The position numbers and the translations under genes were made by a program. Shown one piece after another: positions 41,599-50,062 of a stretch of 64,000 nt of DNA (the stretch's first letter is position 1; each line of letters starts with the position of its first letter). This stretch comes from Microbacterium saperdae (GTDB lineage: Bacteria; Actinomycetota; Actinomycetes; Actinomycetales; Microbacteriaceae), in the NCBI RefSeq assembly GCF_006716345.1, contig NZ_VFOX01000002.1, positions 124,001-188,000 of the forward strand, given 5' to 3'. The notes under the pieces are model-generated. The model was not told the DNA's origin. It was given only the letters and a program-made list of their open reading frames with translations, and made no database searches.

Positions 41599-43599
41599 TC
41601 AGGCGCGCTCGGCCTGACGGCGGTCGCGCTCGGCGAGAGCGGCGAGCTTGGCGTTGTACTCCTCGAGCTCGGCATCGCCCGTGCGGTCGGCATGGCGGTC
41701 TCCGCGGCGCTGCACCTTGGTGTCGTCCCGGCTCCACTGGATCGCGACGGTGATCGCGAGGATGAGCGTCGGGATCTCACCGATCGACCAGGCGACACCG
41801 CCGCCGATGTACTGATCGTCCATCGGGTCAGGGCCCCAGGTGCGCCCCATGGAGCCGAACCAGTCGGCGACCATCAACCCCTCCTGCATCATGATCGCCA
41901 TGCCGAAGAAGGCGTGCATGGCCATCACCGCGATCAGGGTGATCAGGCGGCCGGCGTAGGGCAGGCGGTAGGGCACCGGGTCCGCGCCGATCAGGCTCAG
42001 CACGAACAGGTAGCCGGAGATCAGGAAGTGCGCGACCATCCACTCGTGTCCGAGGTGCTCGTACATCGACCAGCGCACGAGATCGGTGAAGTAGAACGCC
42101 CACAGCGACAGGATGAAGATGCCCGCCGCGACGAACGGATGCGTGACGACGCGCGAGAACGGGGAGTGCACGGCCCACATGATCCACTCGCGTCCGCCGC
42201 GCGTGCCGTCGTCGCGCTTGTGGACGGCGCGCAGGGCGAGCGTGATCGGGGCTCCGCTCACGAGCAGCAGCGGGATCGCCATCGACAGCATCATGTGCCC
42301 GAGCATGTGCACGCTGAACAGGTACTCCTGGTACGCGTTGATCGGGCCGCCGGTGACCCAGACCAGCATCAGCATGCCCAGCACCCAGAAGATGGTGCGG
42401 TAGATCGGCCAGCGGTCGCCCCGGCGGTGCAGGCGGATGACCCCGGCCAGGTAGAAGAACAGTCCGAACCCGGCGGCGACCAGCCACAGGATGTCGATGT
42501 CCCACGACGTGAACCAGCGGTCGATCGTGAACTCCGGCGGCAGCGCGGTGCGGGTCAGCACCTCGGCCGGCGTCTGGGCGAACGCCACCTCACCGGTCGG
42601 CGGAGGGGTGCGCGCGAGCGCGGCTGCGGCGCCCGAAGCCAGACCCATGAGTGCGACCTCGCACAGGACCAGCATCCAGAACCAGCGGGAGGCGCGTTCG
42701 CCGGAGAGCCGGGGGATCAGCCGCGCGCGATACCAGGCGCCGAGCAGCCCCATGCCCCCCAGCAGCACGACCTTGGCGATCAGGATGACGCCGTACGGCG
42801 TCCACAGCGCACTCCAGTCCCCGAGAGCGACGACCGAGCGCGCGACGCCCGAGACGGCGACCACGACGAACGCGGCGATCGCGAGGGTGGAGTAGCGCGA
42901 CACGAGGCGCGGGGTGTCGACGTCCGGTCGACCGCGGAGCACGACCAGCAGCAGCAGTCCGCCGAGCCAGACCGCGGCGCCGATCGTGTGGAGGAGGATC
43001 GAGTTGACCGCGACGTTGTGGCCGGCGAGGTCACCCGCGTGGCCCTGGGTGGCCAGGGGCAGGAACGAGGCGGCGGCGAGGATCGCCGTGAGCAGGGTCG
43101 TGGTCCAGCTCCGCCACGCGAACGCGAGAACCGTGATGACCGCTCCGAACACGGTCGTGATGAGCCACGACTGACCGAGCGGCAGGGTGAGCAGGAAGCG
43201 GCCGAGCTGCGAACCGAACTCCCGCTCGAGACTGAGCTGGGGGTTGAACGCGGACATGAACGCGAGGAAACCGGCGAGCCCCGCCGCGACGGTGAAGACC
43301 GCCGCTCCGATCGAGGCGACGTTGAGCGCCGTGTCGAAGGACTTCTCGCCGCTGCGCAGCGCGAACAGCGCGAGGACCAGGGAGCCGAGCATCGCGGCGC
43401 CCGCCATGTTCATGAGCAGCTTCGCGATCGGGGTGCCCCAGAGCACGAAGGGGCCCGGATCCTGCAGCAGCGGCGTCTTGGCGCCGCCGCCGATGACGAG
43501 GGCGGCGATCACGGCCACGAGGGCGGCGGCGATCAGGATGGCCACGCCGGCGACACGATACGCCGAACTCCGGCTGGTCGTATCGGGGCGGGAACTCAC
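41599..43599 (-). CDS. CopD-CtaG fusion (copper transport / cytochrome c oxidase assembly)
   Basis: Polytopic membrane protein of 666 aa. The N-terminal half contains the CopD domain (LLHTIGAAVWLGGLLLL) and the C-terminal half the caa3-type CtaG domain (VHMLGHMMLSMAIPLLL; HEWMVAHFLISGYLF). Conserved His residues on the outer side suggest copper handling for cytochrome oxidase. GTG 43599 lies 6 nt after TAGGCT, a leaderless-type start. Confidence 0.9.
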   Translation of the reverse strand: MSSRPDTTSRSSAYRVAGVAILIAAALVAVIAALVIGGGAKTPLLQDPGPFVLWGTPIAKLLMNMAGAAMLGSLVLALFALRSGEKSFDTALNVASIGAAVFTVAAGLAGFLAFMSAFNPQLSLEREFGSQLGRFLLTLPLGQSWLITTVFGAVITVLAFAWRSWTTTLLTAILAAASFLPLATQGHAGDLAGHNVAVNSILLHTIGAAVWLGGLLLLVVLRGRPDVDTPRLVSRYSTLAIAAFVVVAVSGVARSVVALGDWSALWTPYGVILIAKVVLLGGMGLLGAWYRARLIPRLSGERASRWFWMLVLCEVALMGLASGAAAALARTPPPTGEVAFAQTPAEVLTRTALPPEFTIDRWFTSWDIDILWLVAAGFGLFFYLAGVIRLHRRGDRWPIYRTIFWVLGMLMLVWVTGGPINAYQEYLFSVHMLGHMMLSMAIPLLLVSGAPITLALRAVHKRDDGTRGGREWIMWAVHSPFSRVVTHPFVAAGIFILSLWAFYFTDLVRWSMYEHLGHEWMVAHFLISGYLFVLSLIGADPVPYRLPYAGRLITLIAVMAMHAFFGMAIMMQEGLMVADWFGSMGRTWGPDPMDDQYIGGGVAWSIGEIPTLILAITVAIQWSRDDTKVQRRGDRHADRTGDAELEEYNAKLAALAERDRRQAERA

Positions 43600-43605
43600 C
43601 CCTCC

Positions 43606-43611
43606 AGCCTA
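43606..43611 (-). promoter_or_regulatory. -10 element of a leaderless-type start
   Basis: TAGGCT on the minus strand, 6 nt before GTG 43599. Confidence 0.35.
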
Positions 43612-43676
43612 AGCCGCGTATCCGCGGTATCCGACCTGCTCGGAACGGCTGTCCGCCCGCCCCGCCCGGGGATGCA

Positions 43677-43710
43677 CGAAGGCCGCCGCCCACAGGGGCG
43701 ACGGCCTTCG
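43677..43710 (-). terminator. Strong terminator hairpin after the HU gene
   Basis: A stem of 9 bp plus 5 bp with one mismatch (outer arm CGAAGGCCG/CGGCCTTCG, inner CGCCC/GGGCG) and a 4-nt loop. It starts 18 nt past the HU stop and also lies upstream of the CtaG promoter, insulating the two units. Confidence 0.65.
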
Positions 43711-43727
43711 AAGAGGTGCGGTCGAGA

Positions 43728-44015
43728 TTACTTGACGGCAGCCTTCAGCTTGGAGCCAGCGGTGACCTTGACGCGCTTGCCGGCCGGGATCTTGATCTCG
43801 GCGCCGGTCTGCGGGTTGCGGCCCGTGCGGGCAGCGGTGTCGACCTGCTCGAACGAGATCCAACCCGGGATCGAGACCTTGCTGCCCTTGGCAACAGCGT
43901 CGGAGACCGTGGCGAACAGCGAGTCGAGGACACCGGAGACGGTGGCCTGGCTCTGGCCCGTGGCGCTTGCGATGCTCGCGACGAGCTCGGTCTTGGTGAT
44001 GGACTTGTCAGCCAT
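43728..44015 (-). CDS. HU-family DNA-binding protein
   Basis: Nucleoid protein of 95 aa. It has the N-terminal helices (ITKTELVASIASATGQS), the WISFEQVDTAARTGRNPQTG beta arm with the conserved RNPQTG loop, and the basic end IPAGKRVKVTAGSKLKAAVK. ATG 44015 follows GGAGG. It bends DNA and binds it without much sequence preference. A single copy with a strong terminator suggests high expression. Confidence 0.95.
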   Translation of the reverse strand: MADKSITKTELVASIASATGQSQATVSGVLDSLFATVSDAVAKGSKVSIPGWISFEQVDTAARTGRNPQTGAEIKIPAGKRVKVTAGSKLKAAVK

Positions 44016-44196
44016 GTCATCCTCCAGCGACGAGATCCCGTCGCATCGTTGTGGGTGTCGGAGCGGATGCTCCTGGTCGAGTGACCGCCTTGAATGTATC
44101 AACCACCACCCTCATTTCCGCGTCATTTCGCGGGTTTTGGCGATATCCAGGGCGTGTCGCACCACTTTTGTCACTCTGTTAACAGGTTTCCGGCCC

Positions 44197-44781
44197 TCAG
44201 AGCGGCCGATGCGCGTCGATCACGGCACGCGCCGTGCGCTCGAAAGCAGGGGCCACACGCTCCTCGCCATCGAGATATCCCCCCACGAGGGCGGCGTCGC
44301 GCAGCAGGACGAGGGAGGCCGCGACCTCGGCAGGACGCTCCAACTCCGCCGTCTCCGCCACGGACTGCAGCGTGCCCCGGAACCACTCCCGGTGCTCGTC
44401 GATGAGCCGACGCACGGCCCCCTCGGCATCCGGGTACTCCGCGGCGGCGTTGATGAACGGGCATCCGCGCGTGTGCCGCAGACGGATGTCGGCCGCGATG
44501 CCCTCGACGACCGCGTCGAGGAGTCCTTCCGGATCCGTGACGGATGCTCCCGCCGCGACGAACATCGCGCGGAGGTTCTCGTCCTCGTTGTGCAGGTACG
44601 CGAGGACGAGGTTCTCCTTGCCGCCGAACTGCTTGTACAGGGTGGCCCTGGTGACCTCGGCCTCGGCGATCACGCGGTCGACGCCCACGGAATGGATGCC
44701 CTCGGCATAGAAGAGACGGGTGGCGGTGTCGATCAGGCGCGCGCGAGCCGGGCTCGGCCGTTTCGACGTGGTGGTGGTCAT
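44197..44781 (-). CDS. TetR-family transcriptional regulator
   Basis: A 194-aa repressor-type protein with an N-terminal HTH (residues about 12-58; VDRVIAEAEVTRATLYKQFGG) and a ligand-binding C-terminal domain (HTRGCPFINAAAEYPD). ATG 44781 has GGGAGGA 4 nt upstream. A symmetric TetR-type operator (44800-44819) lies in the gap to the divergent SfnG-like gene, so it likely represses both itself and the sulfur genes. Confidence 0.9.
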   Translation of the reverse strand: MTTTTSKRPSPARARLIDTATRLFYAEGIHSVGVDRVIAEAEVTRATLYKQFGGKENLVLAYLHNEDENLRAMFVAAGASVTDPEGLLDAVVEGIAADIRLRHTRGCPFINAAAEYPDAEGAVRRLIDEHREWFRGTLQSVAETAELERPAEVAASLVLLRDAALVGGYLDGEERVAPAFERTARAVIDAHRPL

Positions 44782-44799
44782 GGGTTCCTCCCGCACGGA

Positions 44800-44819
44800 T
44801 AGACAGAACGATTGGTCTA
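44800..44819. promoter_or_regulatory. TetR-type operator
   Basis: TAGACAGAACGATTGGTCTA, with TAGAC and GTCTA arms 10 nt apart. It is 19 nt upstream of the TetR start and about 60 nt before the -10 of the SfnG-like gene. The TAGAC/GTCTA half-sites are like those reported for the sulfur repressor McbR of Corynebacterium, but the spacing differs (10 rather than 6). Confidence 0.6.
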
Positions 44820-44880
44820 CTTTCAGCGTACCCGGTTTCCGACTGTTGCAGGCCGCTGGGGCGCAGACGTCCGCACGGCC

Positions 44881-44886
44881 TAGCGT
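44881..44886 (+). promoter_or_regulatory. -10 element upstream of the SfnG-like gene
   Basis: TAGCGT lies 7 nt before ATG 44894, the start of a 7-codon ORF, and 27 nt before the SfnG ATG. Confidence 0.35.
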
Positions 44887-44893
44887 CATGACC

Positions 44894-44917
44894 ATGTCTG
44901 CAGGAGGAGATTCATGA
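44894..44917 (+). CDS. Seven-codon leader ORF overlapping sfnG
   Basis: It encodes MSAGGDS. Its ATG lies 7 nt after TAGCGT, so it could be translated from a leaderless end, and its stop overlaps the ATGA of sfnG. The sfnG ribosome site GGAGGA is inside it. It contains no cysteine or methionine beyond the first, so cysteine-sensing attenuation is not evident. Confidence 0.25.
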   Translation: MSAGGDS

Positions 44918-45978
44918 CCACCGCCGCCCCGCGCATCCGTTTCGGATACTGGACCCCGATCTTCGGAGGATGGCTCCGCAACGTCGCCGATGAGCAGACG
45001 CCCGCCGATTTCGCGCACCTCGCCGCGATCGCCCGCGCGGCCGAGGACGGCGGCTTCGACCTGACGCTGATCCCCGAACTCAACCTCAACGACGTCAAGG
45101 GGCCGGAGGGGCCGGCACTCGACGCATGGACGATCACGGCAGGTCTCGCCGCCGTGACCTCGCGACTGGAACTCCTGGCCGCCGTGCGTCCCGGATTCCA
45201 CAACCCCGCCCTCGCCGCCAAGCAGGCCGCCACGATCGACGCGATCTCCGGAGGCCGCTTCACCCTCAACGTCGTCTCGGCGTGGTGGGCGGAGGAAGCC
45301 AGGCAGTACGGCGGCGTGTTCACCGCGCACGACGACCGCTATGCGCGCACGATCGAGTTCGTCGACGTGCTCCGTGGGCTCTGGAGCGAGACCCCCTTCT
45401 CGTATGCGGGCGACTACTACACACTCGACGGCACGTTCCTCGAACCCAAGCCGCAGGTACGACCTCGCATCTACGCGGGCGGCGAGAGCGAAGCAGGGCG
45501 ACGCACGATCGCCTCCTTCGCGGATGCCTATCTGACCCACGGCGGCACCGTCGACGAGCTCAGGGCGAAGGTCGAGGACATGACCCGACGTCGCGCCGCC
45601 GCCGGTCGTACTCCGTTCGAGGCGTTCGGCATGGCGGCGTTCGCGGTCGTGCGCGACACCGAGGACGAGGCCCGCGCCGAGGTCGAGCGCATCACGAACG
45701 TGCAGGACGGCCCCGCCTACGCGTCGTACCAGGAGTTCGTCAGCAAGTCGCAGCTCGACACCGCGGTCGACCTCAAGGACTACTCCGTGTCGAACCGCGG
45801 CCTGCGCCCCGACCTGATCGGCACGCCCGACCAGGTCGCCGAACGGTTCCTCCGCTTCGCCGAGGTCGGGGTGTCGACGTTCCTGCTGCAGTTCTCGCCG
45901 CAGCTCCCCGAACTCGTACGTTTCGCGGAGGAGGTCATCCCCCGCGTGCGGCGGCTGGAGGCCAAGCGCGACGCCTGA
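44914..45978 (+). CDS. sfnG: SfnG-like flavin-dependent sulfone monooxygenase
   Basis: Luciferase-like monooxygenase of 354 aa that uses FMNH2 from a separate reductase. The N-terminal FGYWTPIFGGW and the SGGRFTLNVVSAWWAEE segment match the dimethylsulfone monooxygenase SfnG group. SfnG converts dimethylsulfone to methanesulfinate. GCAGGAGGA lies just before ATG 44914. Divergent from the TetR gene. Confidence 0.85.
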   Translation: MTTAAPRIRFGYWTPIFGGWLRNVADEQTPADFAHLAAIARAAEDGGFDLTLIPELNLNDVKGPEGPALDAWTITAGLAAVTSRLELLAAVRPGFHNPALAAKQAATIDAISGGRFTLNVVSAWWAEEARQYGGVFTAHDDRYARTIEFVDVLRGLWSETPFSYAGDYYTLDGTFLEPKPQVRPRIYAGGESEAGRRTIASFADAYLTHGGTVDELRAKVEDMTRRRAAAGRTPFEAFGMAAFAVVRDTEDEARAEVERITNVQDGPAYASYQEFVSKSQLDTAVDLKDYSVSNRGLRPDLIGTPDQVAERFLRFAEVGVSTFLLQFSPQLPELVRFAEEVIPRVRRLEAKRDA

Positions 45979-45996
45979 GTCGGCCTGTCGACGGCA

Positions 45997-47313
45997 TCAG
46001 CGCGCAGCGGTGTACCGGTTCGCCGGGGCCGGGATGCCGAGGTGGCTGCGCAGGGTGTCGCCCGCGTACTCGCGGCGGAAGAGGCCGCGCTGCTGCAGGA
46101 TCGGCACCACATGCTGCGTGAACTGCTCGAGCTGATCGGGAACCACCGCCGCCTGCAGGATGAACCCGTCGGCCGCACCGTCCTCGTACCAGTGCTGGAT
46201 CTCGTCGGCGATCCGCTCGGGCGATCCGACCACCCGGAATCCGAACGCCGAGATCGTCCGGTAGAGGAACTCGCGCAGCGTGGCAGAGCCCTCGGCGATG
46301 TGCCGGTAGCCGGCGAGCGCGGTGTGGTGCTTCTCGGATGCGGAGGCGAAGCGGTCCAGCGGCACGGGGCCGTCGAGCGGATAGCCGGTCACGTCGATGT
46401 CGACCTCCTGGAGCCAGGCGGCCTGGTACTCCGGGATGAACGCCTCGGCGAGGTGCTCCTCGATCCGCCGCGCCTCCTCGTCCGTCGAGCCGACCACGAA
46501 CGACAGGCCGGGGGTCACGATCGGCAGATGCGTGCGGCCGGCATCACGCGCCTGTCCGGTGATCCGGCCGTAGAACTCCTGCGCCCGCTCGAACGTGGGA
46601 TGCCCGGTGAAGATCGCATCCGCGTGCCGGGCGGCGAAGTCCGTGCCCGCGGTCGAAGAGCCGGCCTGGAAGATCACGGGCTGCCCCTGCGGCGAGCGCC
46701 GTGCACCGAGCGGACCCGTGACGTCGAAGTGCTCGCCGTGGTGGTCGGCGCGGTGCACCTTCGAGACATCGAGGAAGATCCCGCGTTCGGCATCCGCGAT
46801 CACGGCATCCTCCTCCAGCGAGTCCCACAGCGCACGCACGACCTCGAGCGTCTCCTCCGCCTGCCGGTAGCGGTCGTCGTGGGCGACCACGCCGCGCGTG
46901 CCGAAGTTGTCCGCCGCGGCCTGGGCGAAGCTGGTGACGAGGTTCCAGCCCGCGCGCCCACCCGTGAGGTTGTCGAGCGACAGCAGCTGCCTGGCGAGGT
47001 TGTACGGCGCCTGGAACTGCGACGACCCCGTCACCACGAGACCCAGCCGTTCGGTCACGGTCGACAGCGCGGCCGCCGTGGTCAGGGGTTCGAAGTCATC
47101 CGGTGTCTTGTGCGGCCAGGTGCCGGCGGGGCCGAAGTTGAGTCCGTCCGCGAAGAAGATCGCGTCGAGCAGCCCCGCCTCCGCGACGCGGGCGGTGTCG
47201 ATCGTGCGCTGCAGCAGGCTCCTCCGATCGGTCGCGACCTCGGGAAGGCGCCATGCGCCGGTCAGCGCTCCTGGCACGTGGCCGAAGGCGAGCAGATGCA
47301 GCTGACGGGACAT
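45997..47313 (-). CDS. NtaA/SnaA/DszA-type FMN-dependent monooxygenase
   Basis: Two-component flavin monooxygenase of 438 aa. Family blocks are FADGLNFGPAGTW, LTGGRAGWNLVTSFAQAA, SPQGQPVIFQAGSS and the C-terminal GSPERIADEIQHWYEDGAADGF (shown in part). Members oxidise nitrilotriacetate, sulfones and S-alkyl compounds. ATG 47313 has AGGAGGA 4 nt upstream; the longer open frame is a shadow. It is convergent with SfnG and divergent from the SfnB/DszC-like gene. Confidence 0.9.
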   Translation of the reverse strand: MSRQLHLLAFGHVPGALTGAWRLPEVATDRRSLLQRTIDTARVAEAGLLDAIFFADGLNFGPAGTWPHKTPDDFEPLTTAAALSTVTERLGLVVTGSSQFQAPYNLARQLLSLDNLTGGRAGWNLVTSFAQAAADNFGTRGVVAHDDRYRQAEETLEVVRALWDSLEEDAVIADAERGIFLDVSKVHRADHHGEHFDVTGPLGARRSPQGQPVIFQAGSSTAGTDFAARHADAIFTGHPTFERAQEFYGRITGQARDAGRTHLPIVTPGLSFVVGSTDEEARRIEEHLAEAFIPEYQAAWLQEVDIDVTGYPLDGPVPLDRFASASEKHHTALAGYRHIAEGSATLREFLYRTISAFGFRVVGSPERIADEIQHWYEDGAADGFILQAAVVPDQLEQFTQHVVPILQQRGLFRREYAGDTLRSHLGIPAPANRYTAAR

Positions 47314-47391
47314 GGATCCTCCTGGGTCGGGTTCCGCGGAAGCGGTGCTCCGATGCAACCGTCTGCTGCGGGCAAGCGATGTCCGTGTGAC

Positions 47392-47420
47392 GCGCCGTGA
47401 CGGCGCTTTACGGCGCTTTA
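47392..47420. promoter_or_regulatory. Palindrome and tandem repeat in a divergent promoter region
   Basis: GCGCCGT-G-ACGGCGC (47392-47406) is a perfect 15-bp palindrome. It overlaps two tandem copies of CGGCGCTTTA (47401-47420). Located between two divergently read flavin enzymes, it may be an operator for both. Confidence 0.35.
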
Positions 47421-47472
47421 CGCCGCGCGACGCTCTGCGATCGGTCGGGTGCGCCCCCCTCACGGCCACAGC

Positions 47473-47478
47473 TACCGT
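47473..47478 (+). promoter_or_regulatory. -10 element of a leaderless-type start
   Basis: TACCGT lies exactly 6 nt before ATG 47485. Confidence 0.4.
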
Positions 47479-47484
47479 GCGAGC

Positions 47485-48744
47485 ATGACGACCATCACCG
47501 CCTCCTCGCTCCTCGCCCCGCCGACCGCTCTGGACGCCGATCTCTCGGCGCGATTCCAGCCGGTGTTCGATCGCATCGCCGAGGGCAACCGGGAGCGCGA
47601 GTCCGTCAGGGCCTTCCCCACGGAGCAGGTGCGCTGGCTCATCGAGGCCGGCTTCGGGCGGCTCCGCATCCCCGAGTCGCTGGGCGGATGGGGAGCGTCG
47701 CTGCGGCAGACGTTCCAGCTGCTCACCGACCTCGGCGAGGCCGACCCCAACGTGTCGCACGTCTGGCGCAACCATCTCGCCTTCGTGGAGGACCGGTTGA
47801 ACGCCGAACCGTCGGAGACGACCACCGTGTGGCTCGACCGGCTCATCGCCGGCGACTTCGTGGGCGGCGGGTGGACCGAGGCGAACAACGGCTCGTTCTC
47901 CGATCTCAAGACGATCCTGCGCCCGCAGGAGGAGTCGGACGGATGGCTGCTCACGGGCGCCAAGTTCTACGCCACGGGCAGCCTGTACGCGGACTGGCTC
48001 GACGTGCTCGGGCGCACGGACGACGGACGCATCCTCACAGCCCTCGTGCGCCGCGAGCAGCCGGGCGTCGAGCTGACCGACGACTGGCCCGGATTCGGCC
48101 AGCAGACCACCGCGAGCGGCAGCGCGACGTATCGGGATGCCCGTGTCGACGCGCAGGACATCTTCCCCGTCGAGACCCGGTTCAGCTACCAGGGCCTGTT
48201 CTATCAGACCTCGCTCCTGGCGATCCTGGCCGGCATCGCCAGGGCGGCACGGCGCGACGGGGTCGCCGCGCTCAAGGCACGCACGCGCACCTACGCCCAC
48301 GCGCTCGACCAGTCCCCCGTCGACGACGCGCAGCTGCTGCAAGTCATCGGTCGGGTCTCCGCGCACGCCTACGCCGCGGAGGCCGCCGTGCAACGCTCCT
48401 CGGCCTCGATCGACGCGGTCGCCGAGGCGCACGCCGTGGGCGATGCGGCCGCCGAGAAGGAGGCGCTCATCCGCTCGACGGTCGAGACCGACCAGGCCCA
48501 GCTCGTCGCGATCCAGGCGGCGCTGGATGCCAGCACGATCGTGTTCGATGCCCTCGGCGCCTCCGGCGTCTCCAAGGACCTGCTGCTCGACCGGCACTGG
48601 CGGAACGCCCGCACCCTGGCCTCGCACAACCCCCGGGTCTACAAGGAGCGCATCGTCGGCGACTGGTTCGTGCGCGGCACCGACCCGACCAAGATCTTCG
48701 GCGAACTCAGCGCGAGCATCGCCGCGGGACAGGGCGCCGGCTGA
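47485..48744 (+). CDS. Acyl-CoA dehydrogenase-fold flavin monooxygenase (SfnB/DszC-like)
   Basis: A 419-aa protein of the acyl-CoA dehydrogenase fold in the SfnB/DszC group, which acts as an oxygenase on sulfur or nitrogen compounds rather than on CoA esters. It has the GGWTEANNG segment, LTGAKFYATGSLYADW and the helical C-terminal domain (KDLLLDRHWRNARTLASHNP). ATG 47485 is 6 nt after TACCGT. Convergent with the luciferase-like gene at 48772. Confidence 0.85.
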   Translation: MTTITASSLLAPPTALDADLSARFQPVFDRIAEGNRERESVRAFPTEQVRWLIEAGFGRLRIPESLGGWGASLRQTFQLLTDLGEADPNVSHVWRNHLAFVEDRLNAEPSETTTVWLDRLIAGDFVGGGWTEANNGSFSDLKTILRPQEESDGWLLTGAKFYATGSLYADWLDVLGRTDDGRILTALVRREQPGVELTDDWPGFGQQTTASGSATYRDARVDAQDIFPVETRFSYQGLFYQTSLLAILAGIARAARRDGVAALKARTRTYAHALDQSPVDDAQLLQVIGRVSAHAYAAEAAVQRSSASIDAVAEAHAVGDAAAEKEALIRSTVETDQAQLVAIQAALDASTIVFDALGASGVSKDLLLDRHWRNARTLASHNPRVYKERIVGDWFVRGTDPTKIFGELSASIAAGQGAG

Positions 48745-48777
48745 ACCGGACCGCCCCGCCCTCGGCCGGGATCAGCC
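48739..48777. terminator. Hairpin between convergent genes
   Basis: GGCTGA/TCAGCC outer stem and CCGG/CCGG inner stem span the stop codons at 48744 and 48772. Confidence 0.4.
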
Positions 48778-49842
48778 CCGCGTCCAGCCGAGGGCCGGGG
48801 CGATCTCGGTGACGAGCTGTGCGATACGCCGCAGATCGACGTCCGTCGCCGGTGTGACGTCGCCCGCGGCCGGGTACAGGCTGAGGATGGCGTGGAAGTC
48901 GGTCGCGACATCGGCGATACCGACATCCGCACGCAGCTGATCGACGACATCCGGCAGCGCCCCGTAGCGCGTCACACGCGCCAGGTACTCCGCTGTGGTC
49001 AGGTCGCCGAGCTCCGGCGCGAAGGTCCTGATCCGCTCCTGATGCGCCGCGAGCCCCTCGCGCACCTCGTCCTCGATCGCGGCCCGCGAGTCTCCCGTGT
49101 AGACGAAGCGGCCGGCCGAGATCCGACGACGCACCTCCGCGTGCCCCGCTGCGGCGAAGGCCTGCGCGTAGGCATCGATCTTCGCGCGCTGGAAGGCAGG
49201 CGTGTCACTGAACGTGCCCGTGAGCAGCCGCACGCCGCGACGCCCCGCCTCGGCCGCGCGTTCCACCGTGCCGGCCGCCACCCAGACCCGGTCCCGCAGA
49301 TCGCCCGCCGCCGGCACCAGTGAGGGCCCGCCGGCCTCGCCCGTCAGCGATGCTCCCTCGAGAGCCTCGAGGAGGCGTGAGAGGTGCGCATCGAACGCAC
49401 GGCGGCGCCCCTCGCTCGATCCGTCCCGCCCGAACGCGCGGTAGGCGGGCTCCGAGCCGCCACCCGCCCCGACCCCGAGTTCGAGCCGCCCACCCGAGAG
49501 CAGATCCGTGACGACGGCATCCTCCGCGAGCCGCAGCGGATCCTCCAGGGGGAGCACCACGATCGCCGTTCCCAGGCGGATCCGGCTGGTCCGCTCCGCT
49601 GCGGCGGCGAGCAGGGGGAACGGCGACGGCAGCCGACCGCTGGAGGGGTCGACGTGGTGCTGTCCGACCCAGAACGTGTCGACGCCCAGCTCGTCGGCGG
49701 CCACGATCGCGTCGAGGAGGCGCGCATACACCTCGCGGATGTCCTGCCCCGTGCGCCCATGCACCTGGGAGAAGACGCCCAGTCGCCGGATGCGCGGCTC
49801 AGCGACGCCGCGGGCGGCGGTGGACTGCTCGGTGATCGTCAT
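48772..49842 (-). CDS. Luciferase-like flavin monooxygenase
   Basis: A 356-aa LLM protein. DTFWVGQHHVDPSSG, RLGTAIVVLPLEDPLRLAED and LLSGGRLELGVGAGG are characteristic. It is closely similar to the gene at 55348 (same motifs at the same spacing), so the two are paralogues. GGGAGGA lies 3 nt before ATG 49842. It is divergent from the peptide ABC operon with a 220-bp gap. The family needs reduced flavin from another protein. Confidence 0.88.
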   Translation of the reverse strand: MTITEQSTAARGVAEPRIRRLGVFSQVHGRTGQDIREVYARLLDAIVAADELGVDTFWVGQHHVDPSSGRLPSPFPLLAAAAERTSRIRLGTAIVVLPLEDPLRLAEDAVVTDLLSGGRLELGVGAGGGSEPAYRAFGRDGSSEGRRRAFDAHLSRLLEALEGASLTGEAGGPSLVPAAGDLRDRVWVAAGTVERAAEAGRRGVRLLTGTFSDTPAFQRAKIDAYAQAFAAAGHAEVRRRISAGRFVYTGDSRAAIEDEVREGLAAHQERIRTFAPELGDLTTAEYLARVTRYGALPDVVDQLRADVGIADVATDFHAILSLYPAAGDVTPATDVDLRRIAQLVTEIAPALGWTRG

Positions 49843-50062
49843 GCTTCCTCCCTCGCCGGGGGCGCCGAAAGTGCCGCCTCGGATGGCCCTCATCCTCCTC
49901 GCGAGCCCCTCGACGGCCGCGTGTGAGTCGTTCCGCGACGGATCACTACGTTCTGTAACGCGGTCTCGGCGCGCGTCGCGCGACCCGGCTTTACTGGGCC
50001 GATCCCGAACGACGCGTGGCCTGCATCCGCCGTCGTGACCCGCACGAGAGGACCACACAGAC

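Noticed and set aside
41692..44802. A 1036-codon open frame on the plus strand
   Set aside because: It lies opposite CtaG, HU and TetR genes and is rich in Arg, Asp, Gly and His, as antisense frames are at this G+C. No domain is visible.
45997..48627. An apparent 876-residue protein containing the NtaA-type oxygenase
   Set aside because: The N-terminal half is antisense to the SfnB/DszC-like gene. ATG 47313 has a strong ribosome site and starts the family similarity.
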